64,000 nucleotides of DNA from Rhodothermales bacterium (GTDB lineage Bacteria > Bacteroidota > Rhodothermia > Rhodothermales > UBA10348): the NCBI GenBank assembly GCA_040221055.1, contig JAVJVN010000018.1, forward strand, positions 124,001-188,000, in the 5' to 3' direction. The translations under genes and the position numbers were made by a program. The notes beneath the pieces were generated by a model, which saw only the letters and a program-made list of their open reading frames with translations, had not been told where the DNA came from and did not search any database. Shown one piece after another: positions 18,462 to 28,108 of the stretch (its first letter is position 1; each line of letters starts with the position of its first letter).

Positions 18462-19634
18462 TCAAGGGTTCAAGGTAAGGGGAACGGTCAGCGCAGAGAG
18501 TCCCTCCTGCGTCCAAACAACAAGCAATCGGTCCGGTCCGTACGGTGCCACTCTCGGATAGCCGGTAGCACGCGCATCCGATGCCTCGGCCAACTGCCAA
18601 GACACGGCAAGCGTTCCATCTGCACGCAGGCTGCGCATCTTCAGGCCACTTTCCAGCCAGACCACAACCATTTCGGTATCCGATGTCATGTACGAGGCCA
18701 CGCGCCCTGCCGGTTTCCCGGAATCGATCCGGACAACCGGACCCGTGCCTACACGGGCCAGCACGGCAGGCTCTCCGCCGGCCGCTGTGAACCACGCCAC
18801 ACCGGTCGAATTGCCGTGCACCGCAAGCGAGGGGCCATTCACCGGACAGGCATTGATCATCCATCCGTCGTCGTGGACCGGCTCCGGTTCGGACCAGGCT
18901 CCATCGGCCAAGCGGGCCGCGCGGACAATATCCCGGACTTCCCCTTCCGAGCGGTCACGCCAGGCGGCCACCACGGCGCCTTCCCGGGTACGGACCATGC
19001 TCGTCGGGCAACAATCGCACGCGCGGGAATCCAGTACGGTTTCAGGGCCCAACGCACCGTCCCGGGCAATGGAGCGGGTGTGGACTTCCATTTCGCCCCG
19101 GCCGGCACCGTAGCCGGCACCGTCGAGCCAGGTGGCCACGAACGCATGGCCATCCCAGACCGCACTCAGGAATCCGTGTTCGGTCTCGGACCGGTCCTCG
19201 TGGAGCCACGCCGGCGCGGTCCAGGTACCATCGGGTCGTCGGACCGCGTATTGTATGCCGTAGGCGTACCGCCCGTCGCCCAGGCGCTGCAGCCAGTGCG
19301 CAAGCACCGTGCCGTCATCGGCGACGGTCACGGACGGGACATCGGCCCAGTTCACGAACCAGTCGGTGCCCTCGGAAATCGTTTCAGGCGGCGTCCAACC
19401 GGAGGATTCACCCGCTTTCCGCGTGGACATTCGCATCCGGGTCATGCCCTCCTCACGCTCCAGCCACGACAGATACACGGTTCCGTCGGCCGACGTCGCC
19501 AGGAACGGCGCCATGGCGGTCTCTCCGGCGGGCAGGGCTACCGTCTGCAGGTCTGCGGCTTTCCGCATCCCCTGCGCGGCTGTGGCTTGCACGGAGGCGC
19601 AGGCGACCAACCCGATCAGCAGAAGCAGCCTCAC
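18462..19634 (-). CDS. Secreted BNR/sialidase-like beta-propeller protein
   Basis: A 390-residue exported protein. The GTG start (MRLLLLIGLVACASVQATAAQ when translated) gives a signal peptide with a possible lipobox (LVAC). The body has repeating blades of the pattern DGTVYLSWLEREEG, DDGTVLAHWLQRL, WDGHAFVATWLDG and REGAVVAAWRDRSEGEVRD, as in BNR-repeat proteins often annotated as sialidases. A Cys cluster SRACDCCPTSMV sits in the middle. The Arg triad and Asp-box spacing needed for real sialidase activity cannot be confirmed. The start overlaps the MazG-like gene's stop (GTGA), and the VKOR-DsbA gene follows 8 bp downstream, a possible source of disulfides for the Cys cluster. Confidence 0.75.
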   Translation of the reverse strand: MRLLLLIGLVACASVQATAAQGMRKAADLQTVALPAGETAMAPFLATSADGTVYLSWLEREEGMTRMRMSTRKAGESSGWTPPETISEGTDWFVNWADVPSVTVADDGTVLAHWLQRLGDGRYAYGIQYAVRRPDGTWTAPAWLHEDRSETEHGFLSAVWDGHAFVATWLDGAGYGAGRGEMEVHTRSIARDGALGPETVLDSRACDCCPTSMVRTREGAVVAAWRDRSEGEVRDIVRAARLADGAWSEPEPVHDDGWMINACPVNGPSLAVHGNSTGVAWFTAAGGEPAVLARVGTGPVVRIDSGKPAGRVASYMTSDTEMVVVWLESGLKMRSLRADGTLAVSWQLAEASDARATGYPRVAPYGPDRLLVVWTQEGLSALTVPLTLNP

Positions 19635-20080
19635 CGTCCGTACCCCAGATCGACCGCGCCCATGATGTCCGGGGCGGTCCAGTCCGGTGGCTTCATCCAT
19701 TTGCCGTCGTCCCGGCGATAGCCGCCGGCTCCGAACTTGCGCAGGTTGGCGGAATCCACTTCCTGCAGGACCGGCTCGTCGTCCACACCAATGGCAATCA
19801 ACGTACCTATGGTGACCACCGAGATATCGGCGCATCCGTCGACCACCATTTCGAGGTCGAATTCGCCCTCTGCATCGTACGACAAGTCATCTTCCAGGAT
19901 TTCATGTCCGTTGGCGTGCACGCGCACGCCGAGCGCTTCCACGGTTTCCAGCGCTTCTTCCAGGATGAGTTTCGCGCGCAGGATGCGGGTTTCGGCGTCC
20001 GGCTCAACGGCTCCTTCCGGCGTCGCCTGGCCGGCTTTCTGCATGAATTCCTTGACGCGCTGGTAGTGGGGTGTGGGCAT
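19631..20080 (-). CDS. MazG-like / phosphoribosyl-ATP pyrophosphohydrolase-like protein
   Basis: About 149 residues with an all-alpha NTP pyrophosphohydrolase core: RVKEFMQKAGQ, then RAKLILEEALETVEALGV (the EExxE metal-binding helix) and DLEMVVDGCADISVVTIGTL (the ExxD helix). The C-terminal SANLRKFGAGGYRRDDGKW followed by MKPPDW is typical of phage- and bacterial-type relatives that hydrolyse non-canonical nucleotides. The ATG at 20080 was taken; an in-frame TTG at 20104 is possible. It begins the minus-strand run leading through the propeller, VKOR-DsbA and YdbST genes, all linked by overlaps or tiny gaps. Confidence 0.8.
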   Translation of the reverse strand: MPTPHYQRVKEFMQKAGQATPEGAVEPDAETRILRAKLILEEALETVEALGVRVHANGHEILEDDLSYDAEGEFDLEMVVDGCADISVVTIGTLIAIGVDDEPVLQEVDSANLRKFGAGGYRRDDGKWMKPPDWTAPDIMGAVDLGYGR

Positions 20081-20140
20081 TCGGACAGGAGGCTGCGTTG
20101 GCAAGAATAGCGAGGGACGCCCGGCATATTCCGGGCGCGT

Positions 20141-21454
20141 TCAATCGGCTGGAAGATAGGCAACACTCCCCAACGGCGCATTCCGCGAACCCGGCCATAT
20201 CCGCCCCATGCCGAAGATGACCCGCACCAGGATCCACAGTCCCGTTACCCACCAGATGGTGGTCAGCGACAGCGCGGGCACGGCATACAGGACAACCACC
20301 CCCACCAGCGTGGCCACCGCCGTGGCGTTGCGCAGCCACACGAAGTCTGCCGTGCCCCAGTGGATGCCGTCCGTGCCGAACGCCAATGCGTTCAACGGCT
20401 GGAACAGCAGCGCAGGCAGCCAGGCGGCCGAAAACAGGACCAACGCATTCTCGGGGACGAGCATCCGGGCCACCAGCCCCTCGCCCATCCACATGCCAAG
20501 GGCCAGGACGAGCCCGAACCCGAACGACCAGATGAGCACCACGACGGCCACCTTCCGGGCCTGCTCCCGGTCGTCCACGAAATAACCGATCAGGCTTTGC
20601 CCCGCAATCGCGAACGCATCCAGGAACAGGGCCGTGAAAATCCAGAATTGCCGGATGGCTTGATGCGCCGCCCCGGCATCGGCACCAATCCGGGTGGCCT
20701 CGCGCGTGGTGACGACCAGGAAGGCGGTAAGCAGCGCCGTCCTCAACACAATATCCCGCCCCACACGGAACAGGCGGCGGATGCGGTGCGCCGCCAGCGC
20801 CGGCCGTGCCCCCAGATCCCTGAGCGTGGCGACCAGGACCGCCACCGCCCCCGCCCATTGCGCGGCGACCGTGGCCCACGCTGCCCCCGCAATGCCGTGC
20901 TCGGGAATGAGCCACGCATCCAGCCCGATGTTCACGGCATTCAGTCCGAGGGCAATCCAGAGCGGGACACGCATGTTCTGACGGCCCCGGAGCACCCCGA
21001 ATCCCGCCACCGTGAGCACGATGGCCGGGGCCCCCATCCACCGGATGGTCGTGTAGTGGATGGCGGCGTCCGCAATTTCGCCGTGGGCGCCCAGCAGGCG
21101 CACAATGGCAGGGGTCAGAGGCCACAGAAGGAGCGCGGCCACTGTGCCCAATACGAATCCGACCGCGAGCGCTTGCACGGTCACCGCGGCCCGCTCGCCC
21201 TCGTCCCCGCGACCATCCGCCTGCGCCACATCGGTTTGCGTCCCTATGCCCAGAAAGTTGAACCCCCAGAAAATGGCCGACAGGGCCATCGTTCCCACAC
21301 CCAGCGCAGCCAGCTGGACGGATCCCAGGCGCGACACGAACGCCGTATCCACCAGGCCGGTCAGCGGCTCGGCGACCAGCGAGAGCAGGACCGGCAGGGA
21401 GAGCCCGACCAGCGTCCGGTGCGGGCGCTCACGGAAGGGATGATCGCGGGACAT
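20141..21454 (-). CDS. MATE family efflux transporter, DinF type
   Basis: A 437-residue multidrug and toxic-compound extrusion transporter with twelve hydrophobic segments. Landmarks are LPVLLSLVAEPLTGLVDTAFVSRLG, GIGTQTDVAQADGRGD and RTALLTAFLVVTTREATRIG, which place it near the DinF subgroup. It exports organic cations or other small molecules using a sodium or proton gradient. The ATG at 21454 is preferred over an upstream in-frame ATG at 21496 because the N-terminal RPHRTLVGLSLP is typical. It is divergent from the TonB receptor with 57 bp between starts. Confidence 0.9.
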   Translation of the reverse strand: MSRDHPFRERPHRTLVGLSLPVLLSLVAEPLTGLVDTAFVSRLGSVQLAALGVGTMALSAIFWGFNFLGIGTQTDVAQADGRGDEGERAAVTVQALAVGFVLGTVAALLLWPLTPAIVRLLGAHGEIADAAIHYTTIRWMGAPAIVLTVAGFGVLRGRQNMRVPLWIALGLNAVNIGLDAWLIPEHGIAGAAWATVAAQWAGAVAVLVATLRDLGARPALAAHRIRRLFRVGRDIVLRTALLTAFLVVTTREATRIGADAGAAHQAIRQFWIFTALFLDAFAIAGQSLIGYFVDDREQARKVAVVVLIWSFGFGLVLALGMWMGEGLVARMLVPENALVLFSAAWLPALLFQPLNALAFGTDGIHWGTADFVWLRNATAVATLVGVVVLYAVPALSLTTIWWVTGLWILVRVIFGMGRIWPGSRNAPLGSVAYLPAD

Positions 21455-21511
21455 GGATTTTCTGCGGATGATTCCCGAACATGCATCAACGCCCACTCAG
21501 CCCACGCCGAC

Positions 21512-24277
21512 ATGAACGCCGCACAGAAGGTACGATGGTTCTGGATCTGGATGATGCTCCTCGTACCGGGCGTGGCCGTCGGACAGGGCCAGACGACAGC
21601 ATCCGTGTCGGGCCAGGTGGTGGATGCGGCATCGGGCCTCCCGCTTGCGGGAGCGAATGTCCGTGTGGAGACGCTCGGCGGTGACTCCATAGCCGGTGCT
21701 GCCACAAACCTCGACGGGGCGTTCCGCGTGCCGCTGCCGGCCGGTCGCTACCGCGTGACGGCCACCTACATCGGGTACGAAACGTGGTCCGATTCCGTAT
21801 CCACGGGCGGCCCGCCTCTTGTCATCCGCCTCGCGCCGGGAAGCGTCCGCGTGAATCCCATCACGGTATCGGCATCCCGCCGTCCGGAGCGCGTGCTGGA
21901 CGCGCCTGCCGCCGTCACCATCCTGGAACCCCGGGAGCTGCAATCCCGCACGGCGCTCACGGCATCGACCCATCTGTCCTCCGTTCCGGGCGTGGACATC
22001 ATCAATACCGGACTGAATCAGTCGCGCGTGGTCATCCGGGGCTTCAACGACAATCTGGCCAGCTCCCTGCTGACCCTCGTGGACCACCGGATTGCCCGCG
22101 CGCCGTCGGTCCGCCTGACCGCCATGCAGCTCATCCCGCTGATTGATGGCGACATGGAGCAGATCGAGGTGGTCTCGGGGCCCGCATCGGCGCTCTACGG
22201 CCCGAATGCCGCCAACGGCGTGGTGCACATGATGACGCGTTCTCCGTTCGATGCGCCGGGCGCTGCGGTGAGTGTCGCGGGTGGACAGCAGGACGTCATG
22301 CTGGCGTCCGTCCGATACGCCGCGCGGCTGGGCTCACGTTGGGCCTGGAAGGCATCGGCCCAGTACTATTCCGGCCGGGATTTCGAGTTCACCGATCCGC
22401 TGGAAGTCGTCCCCCGGGATTTCGGCGTCAAGAACCTGGCCCTCAGCGGCCGCGTGGATTTCCGGCCGCGGCCTGGAATGTCCCTCATCCTGAACGGGGG
22501 GCTGACACGGGGCACGAACGTTGAAATCACGCCCACTGGAGCGGCCCAGGTGAACGGGGCTCGTCTGGCCTACGGACAGCTGCGGTTCACGCAAGGGCGG
22601 TTCTTTGCTCAAGCGTATTCCAACCGGATGAACAGCGGCGACTCGTACTTCCTGCGAACCGGCGAGGCGTTCCTGGACAAGTCCCGACTGAATGTGCTGC
22701 AAGTGCAACACCATCTGCCCGTCGGAGAGCGCCACCACCTCACCTGGGGCGCCGATCTCTTCCTGACCATGCCCGAGGGCGAAGGCACGGTCAACGGCCG
22801 CAACGAGGACCGCGACAACACGCGGGAAATCGGGCTCTATGCGCAGACCGAAACCCAAGTGACGCGCCGTTTGCAGGTCGTGGGCGCCGCCCGGCTGGAC
22901 CATCACAATCACCTTGAGCGGATCACGTTCTCGCCCCGGGCCGCGCTGGTCTTCAAACCAGCTGGCGCCCACACGCTGCGCGCCACGTGGAACCTGGCCT
23001 TCGCCACACCGAAGCCGAACGACCTGTTTTCGGACGTGCTCGGCCTCCGGGACGTCTTCACGCTCGGGCGCATGGAGCCACTGCTGGGATTCCGCCCGGA
23101 AACCAACCTTCGGGTGCAGGGCATGGTGGACGGATTCTCCGTGGTCCGTTCGGCCAATGGACAACCCCGATTCCGATCGCCCTTCGCCCGACTGGATCCC
23201 CGCGGACTCCGCGAAGCGGACTGGATTGACCTGAACGACCCTGTGTTCACGAACGTCATGTGGGAGGTTGCGCGCGCATCGAGCGTCGCGGGGCTTGCGG
23301 ACAACCTCGAGCAGCTCGGCCAGATACCTGCGGGCAGCGCGGCCGGCGTGAGCGCGGCGTTGGAGCGCATCCTCCCGACCACCGTCCAGAACGTGCGGAA
23401 TTCCCTGCAACTCCTGGACTTGAATGCGCAGGCCTTCCAGCCCGTATCGGATGCCCGGGACTTTTCGACGCTCGACGTGACCCGCACGCGCACCGTCGAA
23501 CTCGGATACAAGGGCCTGCTCGGCCGCGGACTCATTGCCCAGATCGACCTTTACTACTCGAACGTCCGGAATTTCCTGGGGCCGTTCGTGGTCGGCACAC
23601 CCAACGTATTCCTGGAGTCCGCTTCGCTCAAACGGGAGCTGGATGCGGCGCTCGGACTGGCCCTGCAGGATCCCTCGAACGCCGAGGCTCGCGCCGCCCT
23701 CCTCCCCCTCGACACCCTGCCGCTGGTCGGCAACGGGGATGGCAATCCGGCCCAGGAAGCGGCGTTCCTGATTTCGACGGGCGTGGCGTCGGCCATTCCG
23801 TTCGGGACGGTCAGCGCCGCCGAGGCCTACGATCCGACCGCCGTGCTGCTGGTCCGCCAGAACTTCGGCGACCTGGACCTGTGGGGCGCGGACATGAATC
23901 TGCTTCTGTTCTTGAGCCGCTCGTTGCGCCTGGGCCTCATGTACTCCCACGTATCGGAAAACTGGTTTCCGGGCGAGTACGACCTGTCCCTGAACGCGCC
24001 CCGGCACAAGATGGGCGGCCAGGTGTCGTGGGACTGGCGATCGTTCTCGACCAACGCCCGCCTGCGCTACGTGGACGGTTTCCGTGTGAAGTCAGACGTT
24101 TACGAGGGCATGGTCGACGCCTTCTTCGTGATGGATACGGCCATAACGTACACGTTCCGGGGGCGCACGCGGGCCAACCTGACGGTCCAGAACGTGCTGG
24201 ACAACCGGCACCGGGAGTTCGTGTTCGTGCCGGAGCTGGGGCGGGTCGGGGTGCTGCGGTTGACACACGAGTTCTGA
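21512..24277 (+). CDS. TonB-dependent receptor with carboxypeptidase-like N-terminal domain
   Basis: A 921-residue outer-membrane receptor. A signal peptide (cleavage near VAVGQG) is followed by a carboxypeptidase-D regulatory-like domain (VSGQVVDAASGLPLAGANV ... VTATYIGYE, about 30-110). The plug domain (about 120-250) contains ASTHLSSVPGVDI, VVIRGFNDN and MEQIEVVSGPASALYGPNA. The beta-barrel ends in an aromatic residue (LRLTHEF), as outer-membrane barrels do. It imports a ligand using TonB energy; no SusD partner is adjacent, so the substrate may be a siderophore, cofactor or small oligomer. A 106-nt hairpin starts 12 bp after the stop. Confidence 0.93.
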   Translation: MNAAQKVRWFWIWMMLLVPGVAVGQGQTTASVSGQVVDAASGLPLAGANVRVETLGGDSIAGAATNLDGAFRVPLPAGRYRVTATYIGYETWSDSVSTGGPPLVIRLAPGSVRVNPITVSASRRPERVLDAPAAVTILEPRELQSRTALTASTHLSSVPGVDIINTGLNQSRVVIRGFNDNLASSLLTLVDHRIARAPSVRLTAMQLIPLIDGDMEQIEVVSGPASALYGPNAANGVVHMMTRSPFDAPGAAVSVAGGQQDVMLASVRYAARLGSRWAWKASAQYYSGRDFEFTDPLEVVPRDFGVKNLALSGRVDFRPRPGMSLILNGGLTRGTNVEITPTGAAQVNGARLAYGQLRFTQGRFFAQAYSNRMNSGDSYFLRTGEAFLDKSRLNVLQVQHHLPVGERHHLTWGADLFLTMPEGEGTVNGRNEDRDNTREIGLYAQTETQVTRRLQVVGAARLDHHNHLERITFSPRAALVFKPAGAHTLRATWNLAFATPKPNDLFSDVLGLRDVFTLGRMEPLLGFRPETNLRVQGMVDGFSVVRSANGQPRFRSPFARLDPRGLREADWIDLNDPVFTNVMWEVARASSVAGLADNLEQLGQIPAGSAAGVSAALERILPTTVQNVRNSLQLLDLNAQAFQPVSDARDFSTLDVTRTRTVELGYKGLLGRGLIAQIDLYYSNVRNFLGPFVVGTPNVFLESASLKRELDAALGLALQDPSNAEARAALLPLDTLPLVGNGDGNPAQEAAFLISTGVASAIPFGTVSAAEAYDPTAVLLVRQNFGDLDLWGADMNLLLFLSRSLRLGLMYSHVSENWFPGEYDLSLNAPRHKMGGQVSWDWRSFSTNARLRYVDGFRVKSDVYEGMVDAFFVMDTAITYTFRGRTRANLTVQNVLDNRHREFVFVPELGRVGVLRLTHEF

Positions 24278-24288
24278 GGTTGTGTTGT

Positions 24289-24394
24289 GGGTCCGGCGGT
24301 GCGCATTTTCGGCCTCAGACGCGCACTCTTATCCCGACGGTTTATACAATTCAATACCGTGCACGTAGGTCCGAAAATACGCACCGCCAGACCC
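24289..24394. repeat. Large imperfect palindrome between TonB receptor and protease genes
   Basis: The arms 24289-24312 and 24371-24394 match at 22 of 24 positions around the core GGCGGTGCG and ATTTTCGG. Shorter complementary pieces continue inward, including ACGGT near 24338 pairing with ACCGT near 24358. The transcript would form a long hairpin. There is no T-run directly after it, so a simple intrinsic terminator is not clear. The remaining intergenic sequence up to 24516 shows nothing else identifiable. Confidence 0.65.
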
Positions 24395-24516
24395 CATCAC
24401 GGAGGGTGCCGCCAGGGCGCCAATCCACGCCTGCATTCTCAACGGGGCAACCCTCATGCGTTTTCCCCGTCCTTACGGTATACTGCTCGTTCCATCTATC
24501 CAACACCGCCGAGCTC

Positions 24517-27183
24517 ATGCTGAGGACACTTCCCTTTTTCGTCGGTGCCATGCTCCTGCTGGCATCCTGCACCACTGTCAATGTGGGCGATCCTGCCCTG
24601 ACCGCATCGAAAACCTCCGGCTCGTCCGGGGCGGGTAGCGGATCCGCGGCCGCGGCGTCTGCTTCCGCCGCAGCAGCCGCAGCCGCTGCGAAGAAAGACA
24701 ACCCGTTCAAGCCCTGGGCAGAGGTCACGAAAGACTCGCGCGCCATCCACGGGATGTTCAACCTGCATCTGAAACGGGACCGCACCCTGTACATCGAAGT
24801 CCAGCCGGCACAACTCGGTATGGATTTCGGATTCGTCAGCCACTTCTCGCGTGGAACAGGCGTTTTTGACATCCACGACGGCCTGTATCTGACCGATACG
24901 CGCATGTTCCGCTTCGAGCGCGTCGGAGACACCGTCTATCTGCGCCACATGAACACGCTGTTTACGGCCGACGACGGGTCCCCCCTTCGCGCATCATTGG
25001 ACGAGAACGTCGGACACTCCATTGTCGCGGCATTCCCCATCCAGAGTGAGCACGACACGACGAAGGCCCTCCTGCTGGACTTCTCTTCGTTCGTGGTCTC
25101 GGATTACATGGATCTGACCGAGCGCATCAAACCGTATTTCGCCGGACGACCGGTGATGTTCGACAAGTCCCGCTCCTATGTGGACCACGCCATGGCCTTC
25201 CCGAAGAACGTGGAAATCGATGCCATGCTGACGTTCAAGCCGAACGGGGCATCCATCACGACGTCAGCTGGCGTCTCGGACCGCTCATCCATCCCGGTGG
25301 GCGTTCGATACTCCTTCTTTGCCTTGCCGGAAGATCCCATGCCACGGCGCATGGCCGATGACCGGGTTGGATACTTCACGGATGCGCAGCGGAATTTTTC
25401 GCGCGACCGCCAGGTGGATCAGATGGATCAGTACGTGAACCGGTGGCGTCTGGTCAAGAAGGACCCGTCGGCCGCCGTCTCCGATCCCGTACAGCCCATT
25501 GTCTACTTCATCGACCGGACGGTCCCCCACGAATACCGGAAATGGGTCAAGGAAGGCATTGAAGGCTGGCAGAAGGCCTACGAGGCTGCCGGATTCTCCA
25601 ACGCCATCATCGCCAAGGAAGCCCCGGACGATTCCACGTGGAGCGCCGAGGATGTGCGCTACTCGACCGTCCGGTGGAGTGCGGCGCATCAGATGGGCTA
25701 TGCCATCGGCCCCTCGCAGACCGACCCCCGCACCGGCGAAATCCTGAATGCCGACATCCTGCTGTCGGCAACCTTCATGGCCGGTTGGGGCGATGAGTGG
25801 CAGGATCTGGTCGGCCCGAACGGCATGTTGAACAGGATCCAGGAACTGGAAAACCAGATGCACCTGCTGTCCTCGACCGAACGGGACCGCTTCTGCATGG
25901 CCGCGTGGGGCAAGCAATTCGAGATGGGCCTGCTTGGCACCACGCTCATGGCGGACGGCGTGCTGGACCCGGTGGGTGAAGTGCCCGAGGAGTACTACGG
26001 TCCGGCCCTGCGGGACCTGGTCTATCACGAGGTCGGTCACACGCTCGGCCTTCGTCACAACTTCCGGGGATCCGGATCCATTCCGTACGACCGCATCCAG
26101 GATCCGGAATTCACCACCGAGAACGGCCTGACGCTTTCGGTCATGGATTATGCCGGAACGAACATCAACCCGGACCGGGATGCCCAGGGTGATTATGTGA
26201 ACATGGAGGTGGGCTCGTATGACGTCTGGGCCATTTCCTACGGGTACACGCCCGACGCGACGCGTGCGGCGGAAATCGCCCGCCAGGCGGCCAACCCCAT
26301 GCACGCCTACAACACGGACGGTGACGGCTTCGGCCAGGATCCGCTCACCAGTGTCTGGGACCTGTCCTCCGACCCCATGGCCTATTCGGAGGATCAGCGG
26401 CAGCTGGTCCAGCAAATCTGGCCGGTCATCGAGGACCGGTTGCTGGATGACAACGATGCCTACCACCGGTTGCGCGGATCCGTGAACGGACTCCTGTTCA
26501 CGCAATTCCGTCAGTACTCGAATGTGGCCAAACTGGTGGGCGGCACGCACTTCGCGCGGGATCACAAGGGTGATCCGAACGGCCGGATGCCGCTGACGCC
26601 GGTGCCGGGCGCCGAACAACGCGCCGCCGTGCAGTACATCCTGTCGAATGCCCTCGACACGTCCACCCTGCCGGTATCCCAGGACCTGCTGAACAAAGTA
26701 CCGCCCAGCCGGACCGACGACTGGAATTCCGGATTCGGAGTGTCCCGCTACGACCTTCCGATCTACGAGTCGGTCCAGAACCTGCAGATGTCGGCCCTGG
26801 CTGTACTCACCGATCGCAACCGCATGAGCCGGATGATCAATGCCGACCTGCGCCAGGACGATCCGTACACCGTGAACGAGTTGTTCTCAGACGTCAACCG
26901 GGCGGTCTTCGGCCAGTTCACGGGACTGGACCGCTTCCAGCGGAACCTGCAGCTGGCCTACGTGGACCACCTGTCGGGCATCATGAACAACCTCCGTCCG
27001 TCGCCCTTCGTGCCCAATGCCCCGGATGAGGCGCGCGCGCTGGCCCGCCTGGACCTGACAGAACTCGGTGAGCGGCTGGCCTCGACGACGGCTTCCGACC
27101 GGATGGACCGTGCCCACGTGCTGGAACTGGCTTCACGCGTGGAAGCTGCGTTCAACATCGACCGGGTCAGGGACGCGGAGTAA
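24517..27183 (+). CDS. Zinc-dependent metalloprotease lipoprotein (DUF5117/DUF5118/DUF4953 type)
   Basis: An 888-residue lipoprotein. The signal ends in LLASC, followed by a low-complexity Ala/Ser/Gly linker (about 33-63). The N-terminal part (AIHGMFNLHLKRDRTLYIEV, DFGFVSHFSRGTG) matches DUF5118/DUF5117. The central metalloprotease has the extended zinc motif VYHEVGHTLGLRHNF with HExxHxxGxxH, and VMDYAGTNINPD supplies the Met-turn. The C-terminal part is helical. Such proteins are common surface or periplasmic proteases of Bacteroidota; the physiological substrate is unknown. The ATG at 24517 is supported by the signal sequence. Confidence 0.9.
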   Translation: MLRTLPFFVGAMLLLASCTTVNVGDPALTASKTSGSSGAGSGSAAAASASAAAAAAAAKKDNPFKPWAEVTKDSRAIHGMFNLHLKRDRTLYIEVQPAQLGMDFGFVSHFSRGTGVFDIHDGLYLTDTRMFRFERVGDTVYLRHMNTLFTADDGSPLRASLDENVGHSIVAAFPIQSEHDTTKALLLDFSSFVVSDYMDLTERIKPYFAGRPVMFDKSRSYVDHAMAFPKNVEIDAMLTFKPNGASITTSAGVSDRSSIPVGVRYSFFALPEDPMPRRMADDRVGYFTDAQRNFSRDRQVDQMDQYVNRWRLVKKDPSAAVSDPVQPIVYFIDRTVPHEYRKWVKEGIEGWQKAYEAAGFSNAIIAKEAPDDSTWSAEDVRYSTVRWSAAHQMGYAIGPSQTDPRTGEILNADILLSATFMAGWGDEWQDLVGPNGMLNRIQELENQMHLLSSTERDRFCMAAWGKQFEMGLLGTTLMADGVLDPVGEVPEEYYGPALRDLVYHEVGHTLGLRHNFRGSGSIPYDRIQDPEFTTENGLTLSVMDYAGTNINPDRDAQGDYVNMEVGSYDVWAISYGYTPDATRAAEIARQAANPMHAYNTDGDGFGQDPLTSVWDLSSDPMAYSEDQRQLVQQIWPVIEDRLLDDNDAYHRLRGSVNGLLFTQFRQYSNVAKLVGGTHFARDHKGDPNGRMPLTPVPGAEQRAAVQYILSNALDTSTLPVSQDLLNKVPPSRTDDWNSGFGVSRYDLPIYESVQNLQMSALAVLTDRNRMSRMINADLRQDDPYTVNELFSDVNRAVFGQFTGLDRFQRNLQLAYVDHLSGIMNNLRPSPFVPNAPDEARALARLDLTELGERLASTTASDRMDRAHVLELASRVEAAFNIDRVRDAE

Positions 27184-27211
27184 GCCGCGCGGACATCATA
27201 GTGAGAAAAGG

Positions 27212-28108
27212 TCAGGCCCAAGGACCTGGAGCAATCCAGTTCTTGGGCTTGGCACTTTCAAGGAGGATAGCAAGCGGGTGAGTCAAGAACGATTCAATGG
27301 TTTGAACGACGTCCTCAAAAGCCAGAGGTAAGTCGTTTTGTTGTAGCCGATTACGAAATGCATTCCACTGGACCTGCTTTTCAGTAACGAATTTTGCCTC
27401 GAACGCGCTTATCCTCAGTGAAAGCTCCGTTTCGCGATTCTTGAACGTCAAACGAATAGCCTCGGCAAGAGAGTCTCCTGCAAAATCAAACTGTCGGGAA
27501 AGCAGTCGGATGTCATAAAAATCTTTCATCCGACTGTTCACCTTCCCTAGCTTGACCATTGCCTCCAACTTTTCTGCGATTGCACTTTCCCGGCTATAGC
27601 ATAGCAGTAGTGGAGGAGTGTGGTCCAAAATCGTCGGCAATTCCGATTTCTCTGCTGCGGGGTGAACGATATCGCCAAAACCGATATCAAGCTGCATGTT
27701 GACCCTGGCCGTATCCAACGTGCCATAAAAGCGAATTCTCAAACCACTGTAGTCCGCATCTTCCGTGATCTCTTCGCTCCGGATGGAATCCGGATCGAAA
27801 CTAAGTCCGTCGGGCTCAACGTCAAACTGCACTACCTCCTTGACTTGAGCGACAAGGTCCGCTTTCAAATTGCTTGTCTTCCCCAACAGGTCGATATCCA
27901 TGGTCGGCCTGAACTCGGAAGAACCCCATGCCCTCAGCATCAAGGCACCCTTGAGTACGAATTGATCGGCATGGGCTGACCGGGAAAGCCGGTACAGGAA
28001 TCGCTCCATGGCGAAATATTGCAACAATTCCTGAAAGGGACGTCCATCATTCCTGGATCGGTCAAGGAGTCGCTGTCGGACGGATGCCGGGATATTCCGT
28101 GCCATCAT
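27212..28108 (-). CDS. abiEii: AbiEii-type nucleotidyltransferase toxin
   Basis: A 298-residue nucleotidyltransferase toxin of the AbiEii/AbiGii family, the toxic half of type IV toxin-antitoxin and phage-abortive systems. The catalytic block FVLKGALMLRAWGSSEFRPT followed by D71-I-D73 is the classic nucleotidyltransferase GS...DxD arrangement. The later RESAIAEKLEAMVKLGKVNSR and RMKDFYDIRLLS are family motifs for the second half. Its start overlaps the antitoxin stop by one base (TAATG), and a second ATG follows at once. The module is clearly AT-richer than neighbouring genes, which suggests horizontal acquisition. Confidence 0.92.
   Translation of the reverse strand: MMARNIPASVRQRLLDRSRNDGRPFQELLQYFAMERFLYRLSRSAHADQFVLKGALMLRAWGSSEFRPTMDIDLLGKTSNLKADLVAQVKEVVQFDVEPDGLSFDPDSIRSEEITEDADYSGLRIRFYGTLDTARVNMQLDIGFGDIVHPAAEKSELPTILDHTPPLLLCYSRESAIAEKLEAMVKLGKVNSRMKDFYDIRLLSRQFDFAGDSLAEAIRLTFKNRETELSLRISAFEAKFVTEKQVQWNAFRNRLQQNDLPLAFEDVVQTIESFLTHPLAILLESAKPKNWIAPGPWA

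Noticed and set aside
24278-24516. tRNA or small gene after the TonB receptor
   Set aside because: No cloverleaf or anticodon arm can be drawn; the fold is one long hairpin.
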